Origin: an uncultured Slackia sp.
Lineage (GTDB): Bacteria; Actinomycetota; Coriobacteriia; Coriobacteriales; Eggerthellaceae
Direction: 5' to 3'
DNA length: 64,000 bases
Assembly (NCBI RefSeq): GCF_934630525.1
Contig: NZ_CAKTVX010000004.1
Span: 121,413-185,412 of the forward strand
In this document: positions 17,619 through 25,178 of the stretch, one piece after another
Numbering within the stretch: the stretch's first letter is position 1
Layout: each line of letters begins with the position of its first letter
Position numbers and translations under genes: made by a program
Notes under the pieces: model-generated
What the model was told of the DNA's origin: nothing
The model's database searches: none
The model's input: the letters and a program-made list of their open reading frames with translations, nothing else

Positions 17619-18278
17619 TTAAAGCACGCGGCGTAGCTGCTGTTCCTTGATTTCGCTCTCGAGGGAGGAGTGAATGATGTTTTGGAACGGTTCGACGTCG
17701 CTCAAAATGCCTGCGTTCGAGAGCTCCGGGTCGGAAATTCGATGCACGAGATAGCTGATTGCGGCCCCCGTATAGAACTCGGCAAGGAAGTGCACGGCTG
17801 AATCGCTCAACGATCGGTTGCTCAAAATGAATCGAATATCGCGCTCAAGCGCCGGGACATAGAGCTTGTAGAGATACGAGCGTAGCCCATCTTTCTCGGT
17901 GCTGTGGAGCGCCTTGGCGTAATATGCGCGGCGCTTTTCGAGCGTGTCGGCGAGCGCCTGGAAGAACTCAGAGCCGTCGAGTGAGCGCACGCCGACCTTC
18001 TTAAAGGCGTAATACGGTTTGTCGGCAATAGCCCCGTCCTCTTCCCGTTCGTATACCAAATGGTCGGAATCGAAGCGCTCAAGCAGCGTTTCGGCAAGGT
18101 CGTTGCGGAAGACCCAACGAATGAGATGGGCCTTGTCTTCGAAGTGGTAGTAAAACGTTTTGCGGTTTTTGCCCGATGCGGCAACGATGTCGGAAACCGA
18201 GATTCTTTCAATGGGGAGCTTCTCGGCGAGGCTCACGAACGATTCGCCCATAAGCTCCATGGTGTCGGAAGATGCCAT
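17619..18278 (-). CDS. TetR/AcrR-family transcriptional regulator
   Basis: A 219-residue regulator. The HTH is at about 20-50 (SVSDIVAASGKNRKTFYYHF), and the C-terminal region resembles the TetR_C dihydroxyacetone-kinase-regulator type (FYTGAAISYLVHRI). The minus-strand start has AAGGAGCG. It is divergent from the acyl-CoA dehydrogenase/fix operon across a 411-bp intergenic region with nested inverted repeats, which makes it the likely local regulator of that catabolic operon. Confidence 0.88.
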   Translation of the reverse strand: MASSDTMELMGESFVSLAEKLPIERISVSDIVAASGKNRKTFYYHFEDKAHLIRWVFRNDLAETLLERFDSDHLVYEREEDGAIADKPYYAFKKVGVRSLDGSEFFQALADTLEKRRAYYAKALHSTEKDGLRSYLYKLYVPALERDIRFILSNRSLSDSAVHFLAEFYTGAAISYLVHRISDPELSNAGILSDVEPFQNIIHSSLESEIKEQQLRRVL

Positions 18279-18689
18279 AACGCTCCTTACATTACGAGTG
18301 ATTTGGGACAGTTTTGCGAGTACGTGGTGAAAACAAGCATGTGCATGGGAACGGCGCCTCGCGTAAAACTATCCATATTTTAGCATCAGAGTCCGACACA
18401 AGCATCGATATGTCCTACTAGTTTTATAAGTAAAACATGCTCATTTCACTTGTAGGGATGTCATTTTGCCTGGTTTTACCTGTGAAAATATATGCCAATC
18501 CTATATATCGAACCACAAAGCTACAGAATTAGTTATATGTCCCGCAAAACGGCCTATTTTTACCCAGAACATGGGAACTGACCATGCTCGAACGGACAGG
18601 AACGGCGTATTCTGCCGATATCGAAACCTGCGCCTTGTAGCGAAGGGGACAGGTTGGTCGAAAAGTCGACTCTTAACTAGGAGGAAGCA
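18279..18689. promoter_or_regulatory. Long regulatory region of the acyl-CoA dehydrogenase/fix operon
   Basis: AT-richer than its surroundings. It contains a perfect 16-bp inverted repeat GTTTTA-TAAG-TAAAAC (18421-18436) nested inside a wider pair CCTAC (18414) and GTAGG (18452), a plausible TetR operator. Several TATATA-like boxes lie at 18485-18540; I cannot choose a single promoter. No reading frame in it looks coding. Confidence 0.5.
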
Positions 18690-19844
18690 ATGGATTTCGC
18701 TTTGACCGATGAGCAAGAGCTGCTGCTCGAAAGCGTGCGCGAGTTCTGCGATCGCTATTTCACCGACGACGTCGTGAAGGAAATGTACGAGAACGGCGGC
18801 ATGCCCGACGAGATCGCCGAGGCATATCGCGACGCTGGCTTTGGCCTGATGGGTATTCCTGAGGAGTACGGCGGAATCCCGGCTGACAAAGTCACGTTGG
18901 GCCTGATGATCGAGGAGCTTTACCACAGCGCCGGCTGCATGCACATCCTCTATCAGAACTCCCTGTCCATGTTCGACATCATGGAGTTCGGCACCGAAGA
19001 GCAGAAGCAGCAGGCCGTTGACCACTACATGGAGACCGGCTGGCCTATCGCTTCTCTGTCCATCTCCGAGCCGGGCGCTGGCTCCGACAATGGCTCCATG
19101 ACCTGCGTCGCTAAGAAGCAGGCCGACGGCACCTACAAGCTTTCCGGCCAGAAGACCTGGGTCACCATGGGCGAGAAGCTCCCGTACACCATCGTCGTCG
19201 CCAAGGACGAAGATCCCAGCCGCGAGAACCGCAACATGTCCCTTTGGTACATCCCCATGGACACCCCGGGCGTTTCCACCGCTCCGCTGCACAAGATTGG
19301 CCAGCAGTGCATTCCGTTCTGCGAGGTCTACTTCGATGATGTCGTCGTTACCGAAGAGCAGCGCATGGGCAAGCCGGGCGAGGGCTTCATGATGCTCATG
19401 AAGAACTTCGAGGTCGAGCGCTCCTTCATCGTCGCCGAGCAGGTTGGTCTGGCTCAGGCCGCCCTCGAGGACGCTGCCAAGTACGCCAACCAGCGCATCG
19501 CCTTCGGCAAGCCGATCACCAAGCTGCAGATGATTCAAGAGAAGCTCTGCGACATGGAGATCAAGGTCCAGAACACCCGCAACATGCTTTACAAGACCCT
19601 GTGGAAGCTCGACAACGGCGAATCGGTTCAGCTCGACTCCGCGATGCTGAAGCGCTACGGCTGCTCCGAGTGCTTCCAGGTCGCCGACATGGCGCTCTCC
19701 ATCTACGCCGGTTTGGGTTATACTACTGAAGTCCGCATTGGCCGTATCTGGGCCGACCTGCGCGGCAATATGTTTGGCGGTGGCACCCACGAAGTCATGG
19801 CCTACATTGCCGGCCGCCAGGTTGCCAAGAAGTACGCCAATTAG
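18690..19844 (+). CDS. CaiA-like acyl-CoA dehydrogenase (probable enoyl-CoA reductase)
   Basis: A 384-residue FAD flavoprotein of the acyl-CoA dehydrogenase family. The N-terminal DFALTDEQELLLESVREF, the central SISEPGAGSD, and the segment KYANQRIAFGKPITKLQMIQ followed by DNG are close in pattern to E. coli CaiA, the crotonobetainyl-CoA reductase. As in CaiA, the position of the usual catalytic Glu (IYEGT in ordinary dehydrogenases) is replaced: here it reads FGGGTHEV, about residue 366. With fixABCX directly downstream, the enzyme probably reduces an enoyl-CoA rather than oxidising an acyl-CoA. Codons are almost all AAG, ATC and ACC, as in tuf. RBS AGGAGGAAGC. Confidence 0.88.
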   Translation: MDFALTDEQELLLESVREFCDRYFTDDVVKEMYENGGMPDEIAEAYRDAGFGLMGIPEEYGGIPADKVTLGLMIEELYHSAGCMHILYQNSLSMFDIMEFGTEEQKQQAVDHYMETGWPIASLSISEPGAGSDNGSMTCVAKKQADGTYKLSGQKTWVTMGEKLPYTIVVAKDEDPSRENRNMSLWYIPMDTPGVSTAPLHKIGQQCIPFCEVYFDDVVVTEEQRMGKPGEGFMMLMKNFEVERSFIVAEQVGLAQAALEDAAKYANQRIAFGKPITKLQMIQEKLCDMEIKVQNTRNMLYKTLWKLDNGESVQLDSAMLKRYGCSECFQVADMALSIYAGLGYTTEVRIGRIWADLRGNMFGGGTHEVMAYIAGRQVAKKYAN

Positions 19845-19901
19845 TAAGTCACGCATAAGACAGTCTGTTAAGAAACGTATCCGAGAAGGGAAAGGTACAA
19901 G

Positions 19902-20660
19902 ATGAAAATCGTTGTTTCTTTCAAGGTCGTTCCTGACGATCAGGACATCCAGGTGTCCGGCGACGGTAGCCTCGACTACGCCAAGGCTCACCAGATCGTC
20001 TCGACCTATGACTTGAACGCGATGGAAGCCGCCGCTCAGCTGGCTGCTGCCAACGAAGGTTCCGAAGTCGTGGGTATCACGGTCGGCGGTAAAAAAATCG
20101 ACGACTCCAAGACCAAGAAGAACGTGCTTGCTCGCGGCATTGATCAGCTCTACATGACCGCTGACGACGCGTGCGCCGACCTCGACGCTGGCGCTACCGC
20201 TGCGGCTCTCGCCGAACTCGTTGCCAAGGTGGGCGAATATGACCTCATCATCTGTGGCGACGGCTCTGCTGACAACTACGCTCAGCAGGTTGACGTGCAG
20301 CTGGCCGCTAAGCTCGGTCTGCCCGTCGTCAATGGCGCTACCAAGATTGAAGCTGGCGACGGCGTTGTGACCGTTGTCCGCACCCTCGAAGACGTCGTCG
20401 AGACCGTTGAGGTCCCGCTGCCTGCCGTTGTTTCGGTTTCTCCCGACGTCGCTCTGCCCCGCATCCCGGGCATGAAAGACATTCTGGCCGCCGGCAAGAA
20501 GCCGATGAACGTCTCCGCCGCTGAGGGCACCTTCGCCAACAGCATCGAAGTCGTCGACTGCAAGGCTCCCAAGCAGGCCGACCGCAAGCTCGAGATCATC
20601 GACGCCGCCGACGATGGCGCCATCGAGAAGTTCGCTGCCGCCATCAAGGCCGCTCTGTAG
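19902..20660 (+). CDS. fixA: Electron transfer flavoprotein beta subunit, FixA-like
   Basis: A 252-residue EtfB/FixA protein. It starts MKIVVSFKVVPDDQDIQV and carries the AMP/FAD-contact region around ICGDGSADNYAQQVDVQLA (about 111-130) and the VSVSPDVALPRIPGMKDI segment typical of the beta signature. In the Fix family the A and B proteins take electrons from NADH and bifurcate them: one to quinone through FixCX, one to a low-potential acceptor. The operon position after the CaiA-like gene matches E. coli cai/fix logic. RBS GGAAAGG. Confidence 0.92.
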   Translation: MKIVVSFKVVPDDQDIQVSGDGSLDYAKAHQIVSTYDLNAMEAAAQLAAANEGSEVVGITVGGKKIDDSKTKKNVLARGIDQLYMTADDACADLDAGATAAALAELVAKVGEYDLIICGDGSADNYAQQVDVQLAAKLGLPVVNGATKIEAGDGVVTVVRTLEDVVETVEVPLPAVVSVSPDVALPRIPGMKDILAAGKKPMNVSAAEGTFANSIEVVDCKAPKQADRKLEIIDAADDGAIEKFAAAIKAAL

Positions 20661-20689
20661 TTCGCGGAATTAGGAAAGGATCGAAAACA

Positions 20690-21577
20690 ATGAAAGCATT
20701 TGTTCTCGCTGAGCATTCCGACGCCGCCCAGGAGCTCTGCGCTGGCGCTCGCACGATGGCCGATGAGGTCGTCCTGGTTGCTATCGCCGACATGGAGGTT
20801 CCTGCCGCCGTCGCCGATAAAGTCCTGCACGTTGCCCTTCCCGAAGGCGCTGTCGTTGACGACGCTGCCGACACCGTGATTGCCGCGTTTGACGCTGAGC
20901 AGCCCGGCGTTGTGCTCGTTGAGCCGACCCGCCACATGAAGGTCGTTGCTGGCAAGGTTGCCGCTCATGCTGGCGCCTCCATCATCCCTGACGTCATCGA
21001 GTTCGACGGCGACGTTGCCGTCGACATGTACTTCGGCGGCGTGGGCATGAAGAAGCAGAAGGCCACCGGCGTTGCCTTCTACGGCGTTGGCGCTGGCGTT
21101 TTCGCTGAGGCTGCCGCTTCTGGCGCCAATGCGACCGAGGAACTCGCTTGGGTTGCTCCTGCCAAGGCCATCAAGCTCGTCTCTTCTGTGCCCGTCGAGA
21201 AGTCTGGCGTTGACCTGAACAAGGCTGACGTTGTCGTTGCCGCTGGTCGTGGCTTCGGCGCTGAGGAAGACCTCCAGATGGCTCGCGACCTCTGCGACAA
21301 GATCGGCGGCGGCCTCGGCTGCTCCCGTCCTCTCACCGAGGGTGTCAACTGGCTTCCCACCGAGGTCTACGTTGGCGTTTCCGGCCTCATGCTCAGCCCC
21401 AAGGTTTACATCGCAGCTGGCATCTCCGGCCAGATGCAGCACATGGTCGGCTGCAACCGCGCGACCACGCTGTTTGCGATCAACAAGGACAAGAACGCTC
21501 CTGTCTTCAAGCAGTGCGACTACGGTCTGGTTGGCGACATCAAGACTGTCCTGCCCGCGCTTGTTGCTGCGCTCTAA
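20690..21577 (+). CDS. fixB: Electron transfer flavoprotein alpha subunit, FixB-like
   Basis: A 295-residue EtfA/FixB protein. The C-terminal FAD domain is clear: VVVAAGRGFGAEEDL (about 182), GCSRPLTEGVNWLP (about 206), ISGQMQHMVG (about 246) and the final KQCDYGLVGDIKTVLPAL. It pairs with FixA as the FAD-binding heterodimer. A 14-16-bp palindrome and a strong terminator hairpin follow its stop, before fixC. RBS AGGAAAGGA. Confidence 0.93.
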   Translation: MKAFVLAEHSDAAQELCAGARTMADEVVLVAIADMEVPAAVADKVLHVALPEGAVVDDAADTVIAAFDAEQPGVVLVEPTRHMKVVAGKVAAHAGASIIPDVIEFDGDVAVDMYFGGVGMKKQKATGVAFYGVGAGVFAEAAASGANATEELAWVAPAKAIKLVSSVPVEKSGVDLNKADVVVAAGRGFGAEEDLQMARDLCDKIGGGLGCSRPLTEGVNWLPTEVYVGVSGLMLSPKVYIAAGISGQMQHMVGCNRATTLFAINKDKNAPVFKQCDYGLVGDIKTVLPALVAAL

Positions 21578-21594
21578 GTCGAATTCGACTTCGT

Positions 21595-21628
21595 AAACCG
21601 GCGTAGGCGTTTCCTGCGCCGGTTTTTC
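21595..21628 (+). terminator. Intra-operon terminator/attenuator between fixB and fixC
   Basis: A 13-bp stem (AAACCGGCGTAGG with CCTGCGCCGGTTT, one G-T pair, loop CGTTT) followed by TTCTT. It is preceded by the palindrome AAGTCGAATTCGACTT directly after the fixB stop. fixC begins 29 bp later without an obvious new promoter, so partial read-through probably sets a lower level of fixCX than of fixAB. Confidence 0.75.
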
Positions 21629-21656
21629 TTATCGCTTTCAAGGAAAGGAAGAGTCA

Positions 21657-22946
21657 ATGGCAGACTTCGACGCAATCGTCGTCGGCTCTGGCTGCGCTGG
21701 CTCCGTTGCCGCATATGAGATTGCCAAGGCCGGCAAGTCGGTCCTGGTCGTTGAGCGCGGCAATTTCGCTGGTGCCAAGAACATGACGGGCGGCCGTATC
21801 TACGGCCACTGCCTGCGCGCTGTGTTCCCCGACAACTTCGACGAGATTCCGTTCGAGCGCAAGGTTTCGCACGAGCGCATCTCGCTGATGTCCCCCAACT
21901 CCAACTTCACCATCGATTTCACCTCCGAGGACCTTCTCAAGGACGGCCAGGAATCTTACACCGTGCTTCGTGCGCCCTTCGACCAGTGGCTTGCCGAGCA
22001 GGCCGAGAACGCTGGCGCAGAGTACATTTGCGGCATCGCCGTTGAGAAGCTCATCAAGGATGAGAACGGCAAGGTTATCGGCATTTTCGCTGGCGAAGAC
22101 GAGATCACCGCTGATGTCGTCGTGCTGTGCGACGGTGCGAACTCGCTTCTGGTCGAGCAGGCCGTGGGCGCTAAGCGTCCTCCGGCGTCCCAGATGGCCG
22201 TTGGCGTCAAGGAAGTCTTCGAGCTTCCCGAAGAGGAAATCGACAAGCGCTTCCAGTGCGCACCCGGCGAAGGCACTGCATGGCTGTTTGCTGGCGACGC
22301 CACTCATGGCTCCTTCGGCGGCGGCATCATCTACACCAACAAAGACTCCATCTCTGTTGGCATCGTTGCTGGCGTTGAGGCTACGGCCAAGGGCAACGTC
22401 CCCGTGTATCAGATGCTCGAGGACTTCAAGAATCGTCCCGAGATCGCTCCTGTGCTCAAGGGCGCCAAGCTCGTCGAGCACTCCGGCCACCTCGTTCCCG
22501 AGGGTGGCATCACCACGATGCCCGAGCTCACTGCCGATGGCGTCATGGTTGCTGGCGACAACGCCACCATGTGCGTCAACCTCGGCTACACTGTGCGCGG
22601 CATGGACTACGCCGTGGCTTCCGGCCAGATGGCTGGTCAGGCTGCTGTCAAGGCGCTCGATGCGGGCGACACCTCCAAGGCTGGCCTGAAGTGCTACATC
22701 GACGCTCTCGAGAATTCCTTCGTCATGAAGGACATGCGTCAGTTCAAGAACGTTCCTAACTTCATGGAGCACTTCGACCGCATGTTCTGCGGCTACCCCG
22801 AGATGATTCGCGACATGATGAACACGATGTTCGTCGTCGACGGCAGCCCGGTTCAGCCCATGAAGAAGTCCATGATGCCCATCGTTAAGGGTGTCGGTTT
22901 CATGAACCTGTTCAAAGACGTTAAGGGAGCGATGAAGGCACTATGA
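21657..22946 (+). CDS. fixC: ETF:quinone oxidoreductase-like flavoprotein, FixC-like
   Basis: A 429-residue FAD protein of the FixC/ETF-QO family. The N-terminal Rossmann motif is AIVVGSGCAGSVAAYEIAK, followed by the VLVVERG acidic end of the second strand; GVMVAGDNATMC (about 297) is the second FAD motif. It accepts electrons from FixAB and, in the bifurcation model, passes the high-potential branch to quinone. It overlaps fixX by 4 bp (ATGA), indicating translational coupling. RBS AAGGAAAGG. Confidence 0.93.
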   Translation: MADFDAIVVGSGCAGSVAAYEIAKAGKSVLVVERGNFAGAKNMTGGRIYGHCLRAVFPDNFDEIPFERKVSHERISLMSPNSNFTIDFTSEDLLKDGQESYTVLRAPFDQWLAEQAENAGAEYICGIAVEKLIKDENGKVIGIFAGEDEITADVVVLCDGANSLLVEQAVGAKRPPASQMAVGVKEVFELPEEEIDKRFQCAPGEGTAWLFAGDATHGSFGGGIIYTNKDSISVGIVAGVEATAKGNVPVYQMLEDFKNRPEIAPVLKGAKLVEHSGHLVPEGGITTMPELTADGVMVAGDNATMCVNLGYTVRGMDYAVASGQMAGQAAVKALDAGDTSKAGLKCYIDALENSFVMKDMRQFKNVPNFMEHFDRMFCGYPEMIRDMMNTMFVVDGSPVQPMKKSMMPIVKGVGFMNLFKDVKGAMKAL

Positions 22947-23239
22947 GTGATATCAAATTCACGGTGAACGTCGATGAGTACCTGTCTCTGAACAAGTACG
23001 AAGTCGATGAGTCCAATGCACATATCGAGCTCGTTGATGATCCTTCTGACGAAGAGTTCGACAAGCTCATCCTGGTTTGCCCCGCTGCGCTGTACAAGCG
23101 CGACGAGGATGGCAAGAAATCTTTCGACTACGCCGGCTGCCTGGAATGCGGCACCTGCCGCTTCGCTTGCGGCGACACCATCATCAAGAAGTGGGAAAAC
23201 CCGCAGCCTACCATGGGTGTGGAGTACCGCTTCGGCTAA
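22943..23239 (+). CDS. fixX: Ferredoxin-like protein FixX
   Basis: A 98-residue FixX-type ferredoxin. Cluster ligands are in VCPAALY (about 49) and CLECGTCRFAC (about 71-81), the usual FixX arrangement. It partners FixC in the membrane-facing branch. A strong terminator follows 24 bp after the stop, closing the operon. Confidence 0.92.
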   Translation: MSDIKFTVNVDEYLSLNKYEVDESNAHIELVDDPSDEEFDKLILVCPAALYKRDEDGKKSFDYAGCLECGTCRFACGDTIIKKWENPQPTMGVEYRFG

Positions 23240-23262
23240 GCCAAGCGCGACATATCGCATAC

Positions 23263-23294
23263 AAGAAAGGAGCCTTCGGGCTCCTTTCTTTTCT
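23263..23294 (+). terminator. Terminator of the fix operon
   Basis: A 12-bp stem (AAGAAAGGAGCC with GGCTCCTTTCTT) capped by a TTCG tetraloop and followed by TTC. Strong intrinsic terminator. Confidence 0.9.
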
Positions 23295-23339
23295 ATATGG
23301 CCCAGACGCATCATAGTTTGGGCCTTTGCTGCTCTTTCG

Positions 23340-23730
23340 GCTCTGCATGGCGTTGGGTTCGCTTTGGGTCACGGTTCGCTATCGCTTCATCCTATCGGAA
23401 TGGCCCCGCGCTCGCTTTGGGCCACGGCTCGCTACCGTTCGCTTCGCTCACTATGCGCTCGCCTGGCTTCGTTCAACTTTGGAAGAAGGGCATGTTTGAA
23501 CTCAGACGGCCCCAATCGAGCGCGGGGCCATTCCGATAGGGGCAGGCTCTTGATTTCCTGATGATGGCTATACGATGGCTTCGCTCCTGGTCCCGCCGTC
23601 CGGCATAGACCGTCTGAGTTCAAATTTGATTTTCATTAAATATTGAGCGAAGCCAGGCGAGCGCATAGCGAAGCCCGAAGGGCGAAGCGGTAGCGAGCTG
23701 TGGTCAATGCCGGACGGCAGGGCCAGGATC
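23340..23730. repeat. Mosaic of nested inverted and direct repeats
   Basis: A non-coding block between convergent genes. IR-A: a 24-bp perfect pair, 23391-23414 and 23517-23540. IR-B: TTTGAACTCAGACGG (23495-23509) with its complement at 23609-23623. IR-C: 25 bp with one mismatch, 23452-23476 and 23643-23667, extending imperfectly outward on both sides to about 23421 and 23705. IR-D: GCCGTCCGGCAT (23594-23605) with its complement at 23707-23718. A 26-bp direct repeat (23359-23384 and 23412-23437) differs by three T/C changes. The last few bases reach the aminotransferase 3' flank. It resembles a REP/BIME-type or MITE-derived cluster; no transposase is present. Confidence 0.75.
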
Positions 23731-23746
23731 GAAGCTTCAGGTCGAA

Positions 23747-25027
23747 TTATTTCGCGAGCAAAACCTCGACGGCGGCGAGCTTCACACAGCACACGAACAC
23801 TTCCATGGCTTGCTGCAGCTCGGAAAGCGGCGGCAAGGTGGGGGCGATGCGAATGTTCGTATCGCGCGGGTCTTGCTTGTAGGGCCATGTCGCGCCGGCG
23901 CCCGTCATGGTAACGCCTGCTTTTTTGGCAAGCTCTACCGTGCGCTTTGCGGTTCCCTCTAATCCCTCGAAGCTGATGAAGTATCCTCCCACGGGGTCCG
24001 TCCACGTTGCGATGCCCTCGCTGCCCAATCCTTCTTCGAGCATGCGCGCCACGAGTTCGAATTTCGGGCGAATGATGGCGGCGTGCTTTTTCATGAGCGC
24101 GTCGACGCCGGCGGCGTTTTTCAGGAAGCGCACATGGCGCAGCTGGTTCATCTTGTCGTAGCCTACCGTTTGCACGCCCACGCGAGCTTTGATTTCGGCA
24201 ATATTCTCGGCCGAGGCGGCAACGGCGGCGATGCCGGCGCCTGGAAGCGTGACTTTTGACGTGCTGGCGAATTTGAAATAGCGGTTCGGGTTGCCGGCCG
24301 CCTCGCATGCGGCGGCGATATCGGCGACATGTTCGCGCTCATCGTCATAGAGGTGGTGCACGCAATACGCGTTATCCCAGAAAATGCGGAAATCGTTTGC
24401 AGCACAGGGCATCTCCGCGAGGCGACGCACCGTTTCGTCGGAATACGTGATGCCGGTGGGGTTGGCGTATTGGGGCACGCACCACATGCCTTTGATGGAG
24501 TCGTCTTCGGCGACAAGTCGCTCGACCTCATCCATGTCGGGACCGTTTTCGTTCATCGAGACGGGAATCATTTCGATGCCGTAGCTCTCGGTGATGCCAA
24601 AGTGGCGATCGTAGCCGGGCACGGGGCAGAGCCACTTCACCTTCGGAAGCTTGCACCATGGGGTGCTGCCCAGATAGCCATGCGTGTATCCGGCGGTAAC
24701 TAAGTCGAACATGATGTTGAGGCTCGAATTGCCGAACACGCACACGTTGGCGGGATCGTGTTCCATGACTTCGCCCATCAAGCGCTTCGCTTCCACGATG
24801 CCGTCCATGACGCCATAGTTGCGGCAATCGGTACCATCTTCAGCAAGCAAATCGGCCGAAGAGGTGAGCTCATCGAGCATGGGCAGGCTCAATGCCAGCT
24901 GGTCGCATCCAGGCTTGCCGCGTGCCATGTTCAAAGAAAGCCCCTTCGCGCAGTGGCTCGCGTATTCGGTTTCGAGGGCCGCTTTCAGCGTTTCGAGCTC
25001 GCTGGTGGACATATCGACGTATGACAT
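23747..25027 (-). CDS. PLP-dependent aminotransferase, class I/II (aspartate aminotransferase Ic-like)
   Basis: A 426-residue aminotransferase. Features are LNMARGKPGCDQL near the N-terminus, NYGVMDGIVEAKRLM, FGNSSLNIMFDL, PGYDRHFGITE, the NPTG motif (YANPTGITYSDE, about 203), and the PLP Lys in FASTSKVTLPGAG (about 260). This pattern fits the Ic subgroup of aspartate aminotransferases found in actinobacteria. An in-frame ATG 30 nt upstream exists, but AAGGAG lies between the two, so the inner start (MSYVDMST) is preferred. It is monocistronic and divergent from the proline symporter. Confidence 0.88.
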   Translation of the reverse strand: MSYVDMSTSELETLKAALETEYASHCAKGLSLNMARGKPGCDQLALSLPMLDELTSSADLLAEDGTDCRNYGVMDGIVEAKRLMGEVMEHDPANVCVFGNSSLNIMFDLVTAGYTHGYLGSTPWCKLPKVKWLCPVPGYDRHFGITESYGIEMIPVSMNENGPDMDEVERLVAEDDSIKGMWCVPQYANPTGITYSDETVRRLAEMPCAANDFRIFWDNAYCVHHLYDDEREHVADIAAACEAAGNPNRYFKFASTSKVTLPGAGIAAVAASAENIAEIKARVGVQTVGYDKMNQLRHVRFLKNAAGVDALMKKHAAIIRPKFELVARMLEEGLGSEGIATWTDPVGGYFISFEGLEGTAKRTVELAKKAGVTMTGAGATWPYKQDPRDTNIRIAPTLPPLSELQQAMEVFVCCVKLAAVEVLLAK

Positions 25028-25178
25028 ATATATGTCACGCTCCTTATATGGGTTCATGCCGTTTGCGCGACCACTTTACCAAAATAAAGCGCTCCTGATT
25101 ACGTATCGCGGCATATACCGTATAATCGGCAGGTATTTTCGTATTTTGCGGCACGTGCTGCTCTAGAAGGGGGTATCG

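Noticed and set aside
23747..25027. Start of the aminotransferase at the first ATG (25057)
   Set aside because: The AAGGAG ribosome site lies downstream of that ATG, between it and the preferred start at 25027.
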